Shown one piece after another: positions 1 to 7,766 of a stretch of DNA of 64,000 nucleotides. The notes beneath the pieces are model-generated. The model saw only the letters and a list, made by a program, of their open reading frames with translations. It was not told the DNA's origin and made no database searches. Both the position numbers and the translations under genes were made by a program. Each line of letters starts with the position of its first letter. Positions within the stretch are counted from its first letter, which is position 1. Source of the DNA: Verrucomicrobiaceae bacterium (GTDB lineage: Bacteria > Verrucomicrobiota > Verrucomicrobiia > Verrucomicrobiales > Akkermansiaceae). The stretch lies in assembly GCA_027491155.1 (NCBI GenBank), contig JAIXWR010000036.1, positions 1 through 64,000 of the forward strand, given 5' to 3'.

Positions 1-2
1 AA

Positions 3-188
3 GTGGTTGGACATGATGCAGTAGGAGATCACGCGCAGGCCGCCGAAGCGTTCGTAGGTGCGCATGTATTCGACGAGCTTGTCCTTCTCGTCCTCGCCGA
101 GGACGAAGTCGCGGTTCACTACGCGGGAGACGCAGTGGTAGTAGGCGACGGGGAGGAAGGCGGGAGCTTTGAGGCGTGGCCGGCGCAT
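3..188 (-). mobile_element. RAYT (REP-associated Y1 transposase), N-terminal 62 codons
   Basis: The product from the ATG at 188 has the RAYT start pattern: a basic N-terminus, then YYHCVSRVVNRDF and YCIMSNH immediately before the expected histidine-hydrophobic-histidine site. Such enzymes nick single-stranded DNA through a tyrosine and are linked to dispersed palindromic REP sequences. Several palindromic repeats occur elsewhere in this window (for example near 7.9, 12.7 and 14.3 kb), but a link to this particular enzyme is only a guess. The C-terminal part with the catalytic tyrosine is outside the window. Confidence 0.7.
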
Positions 189-833
189 GGGGGGGAGGAT
201 GGGAAGGTCGGGAGACCGGGGCAAGCTTTCTCTGCAGAGGGACAGGCAGTTTTTTGGACCTCCAGCCGCGAGTTGGGTGCTGCCTACCGCACCAGCTGCA
301 ATTTGTGCCGAGCCTACGGCCCCAACCGCAAGCTGAGTGGTGCCGACAGCGCCGGGCGCGATCTTCGCGGACGTGATTGCGCCATTCGGGACGGTCTGCG
401 CCGTGGCGGCCATCATCGCATACCCTACCGCGGCGATGCGCTGGTCTGGAGTCATCAACTGAAAACCATTCGCACCATCGTTGAACCACACCCGCAGTCT
501 TACATCGGGATTGGCAAAGACCGTTGCGGGAACAGCCGTCATGTTCGGGAGCGTGGCATTACCAAGCAGCACGGAGTAAAGCCCCTTGGCGACGGGGAGC
601 GTGACCGCAGCGGTAGGCTCGCTGCCAGCGACGCTCGTTCCATCGTTACTCCAGAACGTCGTCGTGGCAGTCCCGTCGACGAGGGCGAACTTGAACTGCC
701 CGCTGCCGTCAAAGTTCACCGTGCCCACCGCAACACGGCCTGTGTAGTTGATGAGCTGCGGGACTTGGGCATCCGATAAGTGTGTGAGGACGATCGCCGC
801 GAGCGCGGCTACAAACAGCGTGGGCTTTTTCAT
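3..833 (-). CDS. Secreted GAVG-repeat protein reading in frame into a RAYT transposase (3' end off window)
   Basis: One frame stays open from an ATG at 833 to the left edge. The first ~215 codons begin with a signal peptide (MKKPTLFVAALAAIVLTHLS...). They continue as a secreted protein with an intramolecular-chaperone-like motif (MTPDQRIAAVGYAMMAA) and end in GAVGTTQLAVGAVGSAQIAAG-type repeats, as in tail-fibre or collagen-like surface proteins. The repeat breaks off at AAGG, and about 24 codons of unrelated sequence lead to a second ATG at 188. From there the product reads MRRPRLKAPAFLPVAYYHCV, then FVLGEDEKDKLVEYM and ISYCIMSNH, the N-terminus of a Y1/HUH transposase of the RAYT group. The two ATGs are 645 nt apart, so they share a frame. 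I infer that the transposase inserted into the repeat gene and truncated it. The cut-off HUH motif lies at the edge, so activity cannot be judged. The frame is seen directly; the family names come from motif recognition. Confidence 0.6.
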   Translation of the reverse strand, partial: MKKPTLFVAALAAIVLTHLSDAQVPQLINYTGRVAVGTVNFDGSGQFKFALVDGTATTTFWSNDGTSVAGSEPTAAVTLPVAKGLYSVLLGNATLPNMTAVPATVFANPDVRLRVWFNDGANGFQLMTPDQRIAAVGYAMMAATAQTVPNGAITSAKIAPGAVGTTQLAVGAVGSAQIAAGAVGSTQLAAGGPKNCLSLCRESLPRSPDLPILPPMRRPRLKAPAFLPVAYYHCVSRVVNRDFVLGEDEKDKLVEYMRTYERFGGLRVISYCIMSNH

Positions 834-873
834 GGAGGTGCCGGTTTCTGGTTCAGTGATTCAGTGAATCGGG

Positions 874-893
874 TCAGTTCTATCGGATTCACA
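874..893 (+). repeat. 20-bp direct repeat, copy A
   Basis: TCAGTTCTATCGGATTCACA here matches the copy at 3766-3785 at 19 of 20 positions and in the same orientation. The two copies bracket the HicB-like, methyltransferase and ParB-like genes. This copy lies 41-60 nt upstream of the start codon at 833. It could be an attachment or insertion footprint, or simply a dispersed intergenic repeat. Confidence 0.6.
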
Positions 894-957
894 TTTTTTG
901 GAGAAAGGTATCCAGGGCTGGCGTCCGCTGATGGTGGGGAGGCTGGCCAAGGCGAGA

Positions 958-1167
958 TCATGGGACGGCAACCTCGAGGAGACGGGTTCCTAAGGTGAGG
1001 GGCGGGCCCCTTTCTGCGCGGACTTTCAAACAGCCGCGAATGGCCTCGTGGATGTTCGCCGCAGCATCGTCCTTTGCTTCGCTCTGGCTGATGCAACCGG
1101 ACATAGACGCACATTCGGCGGTCCCAACGCCATCTTCGTCGTGTTTCAAGGTGATCACGAATTTCAT
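958..1167 (-). CDS. HicB-family antitoxin-like protein (solitary)
   Basis: This small protein of about 69 residues starts MKFVITLKHDEDGVGTAE and continues SMSGCISQ, DDAAANIHEAIRGCL. That is the HicB pattern: two strands with a DEDG turn, then xLPGCxSQ, then a helix containing NIxEAI. HicB proteins are the antitoxin partners of HicA mRNA interferases, and some are solitary. I chose the start at 1167 because the HicB fold begins there; an ATG at 1206 would add 13 unrelated residues. No HicA-sized basic ORF is next to it, and the C-terminus is short with no obvious ribbon-helix-helix or HTH domain. It lies 60 nt beyond the methyltransferase stop on the same strand, so it may be the last gene of that unit. 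The family call is good; partner and function are unknown. Confidence 0.6.
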   Translation of the reverse strand: MKFVITLKHDEDGVGTAECASMSGCISQSEAKDDAAANIHEAIRGCLKVRAERGPPLTLGTRLLEVAVP

Positions 1168-1227
1168 GGGGGAACTTTGGCAGCTTGATGGCGCTTTGTC
1201 ATTCATTTCAGTTACAGATGGCTGTGC

Positions 1228-2094
1228 TCAAACAATCTTCAGCGAGCCTCCCATCTTCGGGAGCTTTAGACCACTTGGGGAAATCAGCACCTCGCCGCCC
1301 TTCCGCTTTTCATAGGCTGAATACATCAGGCCGAAGTCCTGGCACTTGGCCCACTCATACAGGGTCCGGATTTCAGGCACGTCGTCGTAGGTCATGATCC
1401 AAGAAAAGCCGGTGCAGCCTCGCACGTGGGCGGCCAGCGCAGCGTGGTCGGCGTGTGTGAAATGGTTCATGTAAAGCCGCGACCCCTTCACGTAGTACGG
1501 CGGATCGAGGTAAACGAACGCTGGATCCTTTCCAGCGATGGCCGGAACCCGGTCGATGAATTCCTTCGCATCCTCGCAGGACACCTCGATGCGATCGCGG
1601 TAGTCTGCCACACGGCTGATCCTTTCCACAAGTCTGGTGCGATCGAATCGGGCATCCAGCTTCCAGTTGCCAGTCTGTTGCTTTCCTCCGATCGGGCCTC
1701 CATTCACCATAATCCCGGAGCGGTTGCACCGATTCAAGTAGAAGGCGGCGAATCCGAGCCTCAGTAGTGACTTTCCATTCGGGTTGAGGTAAATATGCCT
1801 CTGGCGTTCCCACTCGACGATCGTCAACGGAGTAGTCTCGATCAGGGATATGAAGCGCTTGGTGTTTTCCAACGCGGACTTCCAGAAAGCGAAAACCCGT
1901 GGGTCCGCATCGTTAATGGCGATCCGATCCACATGGCCTCCGACCAACAGGCCAATCGCAGCACCTGCGCCTCCTGCAAACGGCTCGGCGTAAAGGCCAC
2001 CTGAAAGGCTATTGATTGAAAGTAATCTGGCGAAGAAATCGGTGAAGGCGGCCTTTCCCCCGGGGTAACGAAGCGGGCTCAGTGTCGGTGTCAT
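1228..2094 (-). CDS. D12-class DNA adenine N6-methyltransferase (Dam-like)
   Basis: At 288 aa it is the usual length for the D12 class. Motif order is RYPGGK at residues 9-14 and AEPFAGGAGAAIGLL at 36-50 (S-adenosylmethionine binding), then DPPY at 197-200, the catalytic motif IV that flips and methylates adenine. The enzyme should transfer a methyl group from SAM to N6 of adenine in a short DNA site; the target sequence cannot be read from the protein. It starts 22 nt after the ParB-like gene on the same strand, which points to co-transcription. No restriction endonuclease of recognisable type is adjacent, so it is either an orphan methylase or the modification arm of an unrecognised system. 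Base composition is visibly less GC-rich than the core genes to the right, consistent with transfer. Confidence 0.9.
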   Translation of the reverse strand: MTPTLSPLRYPGGKAAFTDFFARLLSINSLSGGLYAEPFAGGAGAAIGLLVGGHVDRIAINDADPRVFAFWKSALENTKRFISLIETTPLTIVEWERQRHIYLNPNGKSLLRLGFAAFYLNRCNRSGIMVNGGPIGGKQQTGNWKLDARFDRTRLVERISRVADYRDRIEVSCEDAKEFIDRVPAIAGKDPAFVYLDPPYYVKGSRLYMNHFTHADHAALAAHVRGCTGFSWIMTYDDVPEIRTLYEWAKCQDFGLMYSAYEKRKGGEVLISPSGLKLPKMGGSLKIV

Positions 2095-2116
2095 GCAGAG
2101 CTTCTAGCAGGCAGCT

Positions 2117-3538
2117 TTAGGGCTTCGCCATGAGCAGGGTGATCAAAGGCGTAAGGCTGGTCGCCCGTACCCGGACATCAATACCGGCCGCAGGACACCA
2201 GTTGCTGTGAACCCACCCATTCAGCGATTCGAGGGTTGCCACAGAGTCGGCACCACTAAGAAGTGAGTTTAGAATCCTTTCGATGTTCTTCTCGAATGGG
2301 AACGGTTTCGTTTCGTGAAGCCATTGAATTCGGGTTTTGAGCGTATCACCTCTACCGCGAAGCCATTGCTTGTAGATTCCGATGAGCTGTCGCTCGTGGA
2401 AAGCCACCTCTACCGCGAGTTCCAGCACGCAACGCAACATCACCCCGCCGGTATTCGGATTCCTGCCGACATCGATTCCTTCCACCTCTTTCAGAACGGT
2501 AGCTAGTCTTGGAGCGTGGTACTCGATTACCAAAGATTCAGGGAAGACCTTGGACTTTCGGCGATCGACATGTGCTTTAGGGCGTACCGGGCTGATCGAC
2601 TCGCCGCCCGCGGAATCCTTCGGCGAATCGCGCGTTACATCAAGAGCTTGGATCTGGGCTGAAAGCCTATATGTCTTGCCACCCTTCGGTTTATAGTTGT
2701 TCGCCTGAATCCACTCCTTGGCCTGGTCGACGGTGTTGAACTCTCGGGTCGCCCGGCCTTCGGCCATTTTCTTGAGCGTTTTCCGGTAAAAGTCAGTGAA
2801 TTCTTGCAGATCGCCTTTGATTTGAATTCCGGTCTTGTCGGCTTTCAAACCCAATTCCACACCGGCTTCCTTGGATAGAAATACCCGCTTCACCGCCTCG
2901 TAAGGAAACTCCCGGAGTGATTCCGACTTCAAACCGCTGCCCGCGTCGCGAGACAAGATCCCGGCGAGACGATAGAGTTCCACCATCGCACGTGCGTCGC
3001 GGACTTCTGCATCCGTCAGTTCGATCTCGACTGCTTCTCCCTTTTCTTTGCGGTCCGCCATTGCGCAATCGACGATAGCCTGCTGGATCTTGGCCCATGG
3101 CCTGAAGAATTTGTCTTCAGCGTGCTTCATGTAGGCGTAAATCTTTGCTTCCGCGAGATCAGGTGCGATGTCGCAGCCGACTCTCGACGGCAGCTCACCG
3201 ATCCCTAGTTCATTTCTGGCTACTGTGACGTGTCCAGCAAGTTTCGCCGGCGCCTTCTCCGGAGCGAGCAGCATCTTGCACACCGCAAGCCTCCGATTTC
3301 CCTCAATCACGATCGGCTTTGTGCCGTCGTAAACCACCACCATGCGCTCGATCGGAGCGTAGCCGTTACGGGCAAATTTCTTCAAAAGCTCACCAAGATC
3401 TTCGGCTTCGGCTAGCGCCGCAATAATGGATTTCTCATCCTTGCCCGCGTCCCTTAGTCTCGGATTGTCCAAATCGAACCTTAGGGTGTTCACGGAAATC
3501 ATCCGGTCCCGTATCCATTGGCTGTAGCGAATTTTCAT
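2117..3538 (-). CDS. ParB/Srx-fold protein with an unassigned C-terminal domain
   Basis: The 473-aa protein has an N-terminal ParB/sulfiredoxin-like domain. The segment VNTLRFDLDNPRL (16-28) is followed by a helical linker and VIEGNRRLAVCKML (77-90), the GxRR-type box of ParB-like folds, which in relatives binds or hydrolyses nucleotides or cuts DNA. The middle is helical and charged. The last ~150 residues (from about YHAPRLATVLKEVEGIDV) contain VMLRCVLELAVEVAF and later SLNGWVHS, a pattern I recall from C-termini of uncharacterised ParB-like and defence-associated proteins, but I cannot name the family. There is no clear DNA-binding HTH typical of chromosome-partition ParB and no parA nearby, so a partition role is unlikely. 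It sits first in a run with the adenine methyltransferase (22-nt gap). I infer a modification-linked nuclease or regulator; this is not shown. Confidence 0.6.
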   Translation of the reverse strand: MKIRYSQWIRDRMISVNTLRFDLDNPRLRDAGKDEKSIIAALAEAEDLGELLKKFARNGYAPIERMVVVYDGTKPIVIEGNRRLAVCKMLLAPEKAPAKLAGHVTVARNELGIGELPSRVGCDIAPDLAEAKIYAYMKHAEDKFFRPWAKIQQAIVDCAMADRKEKGEAVEIELTDAEVRDARAMVELYRLAGILSRDAGSGLKSESLREFPYEAVKRVFLSKEAGVELGLKADKTGIQIKGDLQEFTDFYRKTLKKMAEGRATREFNTVDQAKEWIQANNYKPKGGKTYRLSAQIQALDVTRDSPKDSAGGESISPVRPKAHVDRRKSKVFPESLVIEYHAPRLATVLKEVEGIDVGRNPNTGGVMLRCVLELAVEVAFHERQLIGIYKQWLRGRGDTLKTRIQWLHETKPFPFEKNIERILNSLLSGADSVATLESLNGWVHSNWCPAAGIDVRVRATSLTPLITLLMAKP

Positions 3539-3875
3539 GGCTGACTGGCTGGTCTAGAAGTATCGCCCAGGGCTCTAACCGGCCAGCCCTTTCTCCCTCA
3601 TAACGCGAGCAAGCATGGGAACATCTCTCTTGTGTGACTATTCGGCCGGTCTTTTCGTCGATGCAGCTTTAGCCCTCCGCCTCGGCGGTATCCTGGAACT
3701 GAGCGACGTTGCCGGCCATCTCGCGGAAGTGAATGGGGACGTAGGGACAGGGGCCATGATTGGGTTCAGTTCTATCGGATTTACACTTCTCCGAGGGATG
3801 ATGCCTCCGCGACGCAGCAATGGACCGTCTCGACGAGATCACCGGCCCCGGCAACACCAACCGATCCGCCACTTC
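3539..3875. other. Gene-poor stretch with repeat copy B and a possible gene remnant
   Basis: No full gene is convincing here. On the minus strand, about 3669-3760 reads GPCPYVPIHFREMAGNVAQF and then QDTAEAEG before a TAA, with GC-rich third positions. That looks like the 3' end of a former gene whose start is missing, or a very short unknown ORF. The direct-repeat copy B (3766-3785) lies immediately upstream of it. Next to the ParB-like gene (3540-3640) I see nothing recognisable; it probably holds that gene's promoter. Confidence 0.3.
3766..3785 (+). repeat. 20-bp direct repeat, copy B
   Basis: TCAGTTCTATCGGATTTACA differs from the copy at 874-893 at one position. Both copies are preceded by a run of Gs. 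The spacing between copies is about 2.9 kb and encloses the lower-GC cassette. Confidence 0.6.
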
Positions 3876-5132
3876 TCAGGCGAACAGCTCCCTGATCGGG
3901 CTCGCTTCCTTGCGGACGAGGCGCATCGGGCGGCCTTGGGCGGTGATGACTTCCTTGTTCAGGTCGATGCCGAGCGCGTGGCAGATGGTGGCGTGGAGGT
4001 CGGGCACCTTGACGGGGCGCTCGGCGGGTTCCATGCCGTCGGCGTCGGAGGCGCCGATGATCGAGCCGCCCTTGATGCCGCCGCCGGCCATCAGGCAGCC
4101 GAAGCAGGCCGCCCAGTGGTCGCGGCCGCCGGCGTCGTTGATGCGCGGGGTGCGGCCGAACTCGCTGAGCACGACGACCAGCGTCTTTTCGAGCAGGCCG
4201 TTGGCCTTGAGGTCGGAGATCAGGGACGCGATGCCGGGATCCATGACCGCGCCGTGGTCGCGCATCGCCTGGAAGATGTTGCCGTGGTTGTCGAAGCCGC
4301 CGCGGTTGACCTGGACGAAGCGGACGCCCTTTTCGACGAGGCGGCGGGCGAGCAGGGCGCCGCGGCCGAATTCGGTGTTGCCGTAGCGCTCGATGGTCTG
4401 CGGCGATTCCTCGTCGAGTTCGAAGGCCTTGAGCGCGGGGCTTTCCATCAGGGCGACGGCATCCTTGAGCGCGATCTCGGTGGCCTTCATGTCGTTCGCG
4501 CCGACGCTGCCGGAGGTCCGGGCGTTCATCTTCTCGAGGATCTGCAGGCGCTGCATGCCGCGGGCGTGGCTGATGCCTTCGGGGAAGGCGAGGTAGGGAT
4601 CCTTCTCGCCGGGCCGGCCGACGAAGTAGGCCTCGCATTTCTGGCCGAGGTAGCCGGCGCGGGCGGCCTGGCCGCTGATGCTGACGAAGGCGGGCAGGTC
4701 GCCGAGCGGCTGGCGTTCGGAGACGACGATCGAGCCGAGCCCCGGGTGGAGGATGTTCGGCGTCTGGCCGAAGCCGGTCTGGAGTTCGTACTGGGCGCGG
4801 CCGTGGTCGCCATTGGTGCCGGCGATCGAGCGGATCAGCGCGGCGTGGTGCATCTGCTTGGCGAGTTGCGGGAAGATCTCGGAGATCTCCATGCCGGAGA
4901 CCGAGGTCTTGATCGGCGCGAATTCACCCTGGACCTTGCGGCCGGGCTTCGGGTCCCAGGTGTCGAGGTGGCTCATCCCGCCGCTGTTCCAGAACAGGAT
5001 GACGTGCTCGGCGCGGCCCTTGCCGGGGTTCGCCTGGGCCAGGAGCTGGCTGACCGGCATGCCGAGGATCGACGCGCTGAACATTTTCAGCAGGCGGCGG
5101 CGGGTGATCTGGTAGTCGGTGCAGGCACTCAT
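3876..5132 (-). CDS. DUF1501 sulfatase-like exported protein
   Basis: This 418-aa protein starts with a Tat-type signal (TRRRLLKMFSASILGMPVSQ) and then shows the DUF1501 signature: FWNSGGMSHLDTWDPKPG, the FDNHGNIFQAM segment, and VVVLSEFGRTPRIND near the C-terminus. DUF1501 belongs to the alkaline phosphatase/sulfatase superfold and is abundant in Planctomycetes and Verrucomicrobia. Metal-ligand candidates (D/H in SHLDTWD and GRDHW) are present. It is paired on the same strand with the DUF1549/DUF1553 cytochrome protein upstream, the usual arrangement for these two families, and separated from it by a 186-nt gap holding an inverted repeat. The substrate is unknown; degradation of complex polysaccharide is often suggested from context. 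Family assignment is firm, function is not. Confidence 0.9.
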   Translation of the reverse strand: MSACTDYQITRRRLLKMFSASILGMPVSQLLAQANPGKGRAEHVILFWNSGGMSHLDTWDPKPGRKVQGEFAPIKTSVSGMEISEIFPQLAKQMHHAALIRSIAGTNGDHGRAQYELQTGFGQTPNILHPGLGSIVVSERQPLGDLPAFVSISGQAARAGYLGQKCEAYFVGRPGEKDPYLAFPEGISHARGMQRLQILEKMNARTSGSVGANDMKATEIALKDAVALMESPALKAFELDEESPQTIERYGNTEFGRGALLARRLVEKGVRFVQVNRGGFDNHGNIFQAMRDHGAVMDPGIASLISDLKANGLLEKTLVVVLSEFGRTPRINDAGGRDHWAACFGCLMAGGGIKGGSIIGASDADGMEPAERPVKVPDLHATICHALGIDLNKEVITAQGRPMRLVRKEASPIRELFA

Positions 5133-5167
5133 GGCGGGAAGGTCGATTCAGAAGAATGGGGAAGGCA

Positions 5168-5301
5168 CAACCGCAGATGGACGCAGATGAACGCAGATCA
5201 ACGGGAAATGGGATCGATGGTCGGCTTCACCCTCCGGGCGAATCCGGGAATCTGCGGAAGGCCTTTTAAAATCAGCGTTCATCGCCGTTCATCTGCGGTT
5301 G
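5168..5301. repeat. MITE-like element with ~31-bp terminal inverted repeats
   Basis: The left end (5168-5198) begins CAACCGCAGATGGACGCAGA and the right end (5271-5301) is its inverted copy, with 27 of 31 positions matching. The ~72 nt between are not coding. CGCAGATG also recurs tandemly inside the left arm (three near-copies). It fills the gap between the DUF1501 and DUF1549/1553 genes. The transcript could fold into a long hairpin and partly uncouple expression of the two genes. Confidence 0.7.
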
Positions 5302-5318
5302 GATTGTCTTTTCCAGGA

Positions 5319-7766
5319 TCAGGGCAGGAAGCGGAATTCGTGGCTGTTGAGCAGGGCCCAGCGGAGGTCGGCCATGCCTTCGAAAGGATCGGCCGCCAGC
5401 AGGGCGCGGGCGTCGGCGAGTTCTTCGGAAACGGGGCGGCGGGTGAGGATTTCGAGGTAGGCGTGCTCGATCGCGAGGTCGTGGTCTTTCAGCAGGATCC
5501 GGTGGAGCGGCTCCAGCGGGCCGACCCGGGAGGCCTCGTGGGTCATGCGGCCGTTGAGCATCATGAGCTGCTGGCGGAGCGACGAGGAGGTGTCGCGGAA
5601 CTCGCCGAGCCCGGCGCGTTCCGGCTGGCCGAAGACGCGCAGGAAATGGGCCGGCGGCGCGGGGGTGGCCATGTGCATCGCGCTGTCGAAGCGCGGGTTG
5701 TCGTCGATGGTTTCGGTGACCGTCTCGGTTTTGAAGGTCATCGTGTTGCCCTGCGCGTCGCGGTTCATCGCCGCCATTTTCTCGGCTTCGATCTGCTCGT
5801 CGGACATCGCGCGCATCGACTCCAGTTCGCCCTGTTCCTTCTTGGTGAGCAGGGCGTTGAAATCGAGCTTCAGGGTGGATTCGAGGTCGTAGCCGTCGCC
5901 GCGCATCGCGGGGGATTCCTTCATCGCGGTTTCCTTGCCGTCGGGCGGCGGGGTGGCGGCGGATTCGCCGGTCGGGACCCGGATCTCGCGGGTGATCTCT
6001 TTCGGATTCGCCCCGGCCGGCCATTTGAAATCGGCGAGGTGGCCGGCGGCGACCACGCTGTCGAACAGCACCTCGCCGAGCATCCGGCGGGTGGTGGCGG
6101 CGGAGAAGGCCTTCTCGCTTTCCTCGCGTTGTACGACGGGCGTCGTAGCCGGCAGCGAGGCGCGGCGGTAGGTGTCGGAAAGGGTGATGACCCGGATCAG
6201 GTGGCGGAGGTCGTAGCCGTTGGCGATGAACTCGCGGGACAGGAACTCGAGGGTCGTGGGATGGCGCGGCGGGTTGTAGGCGGAGAAATTGTCGAGCGGA
6301 TCGACGAAGCCGCGGCCGGTCAGCTCGGCCCAGACGCGGTTGACGAAGGCCTGGGCGAAGTGGTCGTTGCGGGGATCGGTGACGAGCCGGGCCAGCTCGG
6401 CGCGGAGTTCGCTGCTGCGGTAGATGTCCGCGTGGACATCGAGGGCCCGGCTTTCCCGCTCCGCTTCCTCCAGCACCGGGTCGCGCGGGGTGCCGGCGGC
6501 GGGTTCGACGGCATCGAGCAGCGCGTCGAGTTCGGCGGCCTCCTTGCCGGAGGTGGCGGCCTGTTGTTCCCCGCGGCGGAGGGCTTCGAGGCGGACGAGG
6601 TGGGCGGGCTTGGTCTTCGATTCCTCGAACTTGAAGGGGAAGCGCGGGGTGACCGGATGCCGGGTCTTGCCGGCGGCCTTGTCCTCGGGCGGCCAGAGCA
6701 CCGCCGACTCGTCGCCTTCGGTGGTGTAAACCATGCCTTCCTGGCGGCCCTGGACCTTGCGGGTTTTCCCGAAGTAGGCGGCGAACTCGTAGAAGTCCTT
6801 CTGGCGCCAGTCGTCGAAAGGATGGTCGTGGCACATCGCGCAGCCGATGCGGACGCCCATGAAGACCTGGGCGGAGGAGGCGGCGAGCTCCATCGGGTTG
6901 ACGTCGTCGCCGAGCAGGTAACCGACCGCGGGGTTCGAGTTGGCGCGGCCGGAAGCGGCGATCAGCTCGCGGACCAGCTCGTCGTAGGGTTTTCCCTGCG
7001 CGATCGAGCCGTGGATGTAGGCCAGCAACTGGTTCCCGCCGGGGATCGCCGAGCGGATCCGCAGCATGTCGGCCATGAAGACGGTCCAGCGGTCGGCGAA
7101 GCGCGGGTGGTCGAGCAGCTTCGCGACCAGCTTTTCGCGGCGGTCGTCGCCCTGGCTTTCATACTCGCGGATCTCCGCCACGGTGGGGATCCGGCCGATC
7201 AGGTCGATGGTGGCGCGGCGGAGGAAAGCGGTGTCGTCCACGGGATCGGTCGTGATCACCGGGGTCCCGGCGTTCTCGCGTTTCAGGATGTCATCGAGCA
7301 TCGCCGCCGCTTCCGCGGGCGAGGCCGGGGCTTTTTCCGGCATGGCGACGCGCTTCGGCGCGGGGGGCGTGCGCTGGGTCAGCGTGAGGCCTTCCGGCCA
7401 AGGGGCGCCGGCGCGGACCCAGGCGTCGAGGAGTTCGACCTGTTCCTTGGTCAGCGCCTGGCCTTCGTCGGGCATCACGCCTTCGTCGATCGGGCGGAGG
7501 TGGACGCGGACCAGCAGCTCGCTTTTGGCGGTGTCGCCGGGGACGACCGCCGCGGCCGTGTCGCCGCCGTCGAGCAGGCCCTTGCGGGTGTCCAGCCGGA
7601 GCCCGCCCTTGTCCTTTTCGCCGTTGTGGCAGCGGACGCAGTTCAGCTCGAGGATCGGCTGGATCTGCGACGCGAAATCCGGGGCCGCGGCGCTGGCGAC
7701 GGCGGCCAATGTGAGACCTCCGGCGAGAAAGGGGATGGCGGGTTTGAGGGGCACGGCGCGAATCAA
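5319..7766 (-). CDS. Planctomycete-type cytochrome c with DUF1549 and DUF1553 domains
   Basis: The 815-aa exported protein has a signal peptide (to about residue 28), then a PSCyt1-type cytochrome c segment with CVRCH at 43-47 and the typical HNGEKDKGGLRLDTRKGLL continuation. DUF1549 follows (FLRRATIDLIGRIP), with a second CxxCH (GCAMCHDHPFDDW). DUF1553 forms the C-terminal half (DPRNDHFAQAFVNRVWAELT; LTRRPVSEELADARALLAAD; ending ALLNSHEFRFLP). Length and order match the family. It is the partner of the DUF1501 gene downstream on the same strand. The two are thought to act together in the periplasm or a compartment on polysaccharide or other complex substrates, but no reaction is established. 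Heme attachment at two sites is inferred from the motifs. Confidence 0.9.
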   Translation of the reverse strand: MIRAVPLKPAIPFLAGGLTLAAVASAAAPDFASQIQPILELNCVRCHNGEKDKGGLRLDTRKGLLDGGDTAAAVVPGDTAKSELLVRVHLRPIDEGVMPDEGQALTKEQVELLDAWVRAGAPWPEGLTLTQRTPPAPKRVAMPEKAPASPAEAAAMLDDILKRENAGTPVITTDPVDDTAFLRRATIDLIGRIPTVAEIREYESQGDDRREKLVAKLLDHPRFADRWTVFMADMLRIRSAIPGGNQLLAYIHGSIAQGKPYDELVRELIAASGRANSNPAVGYLLGDDVNPMELAASSAQVFMGVRIGCAMCHDHPFDDWRQKDFYEFAAYFGKTRKVQGRQEGMVYTTEGDESAVLWPPEDKAAGKTRHPVTPRFPFKFEESKTKPAHLVRLEALRRGEQQAATSGKEAAELDALLDAVEPAAGTPRDPVLEEAERESRALDVHADIYRSSELRAELARLVTDPRNDHFAQAFVNRVWAELTGRGFVDPLDNFSAYNPPRHPTTLEFLSREFIANGYDLRHLIRVITLSDTYRRASLPATTPVVQREESEKAFSAATTRRMLGEVLFDSVVAAGHLADFKWPAGANPKEITREIRVPTGESAATPPPDGKETAMKESPAMRGDGYDLESTLKLDFNALLTKKEQGELESMRAMSDEQIEAEKMAAMNRDAQGNTMTFKTETVTETIDDNPRFDSAMHMATPAPPAHFLRVFGQPERAGLGEFRDTSSSLRQQLMMLNGRMTHEASRVGPLEPLHRILLKDHDLAIEHAYLEILTRRPVSEELADARALLAADPFEGMADLRWALLNSHEFRFLP

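Noticed and set aside
958-1227. A complete HicAB toxin-antitoxin pair
   Set aside because: Only a HicB-like protein is visible; no small basic HicA frame with the family's GSH motif lies beside it.
2117-3538. Chromosome-partition ParB
   Set aside because: No parA, no clear HTH DNA-binding domain and no parS-like sites nearby; the C-terminal half is unlike partition ParB.
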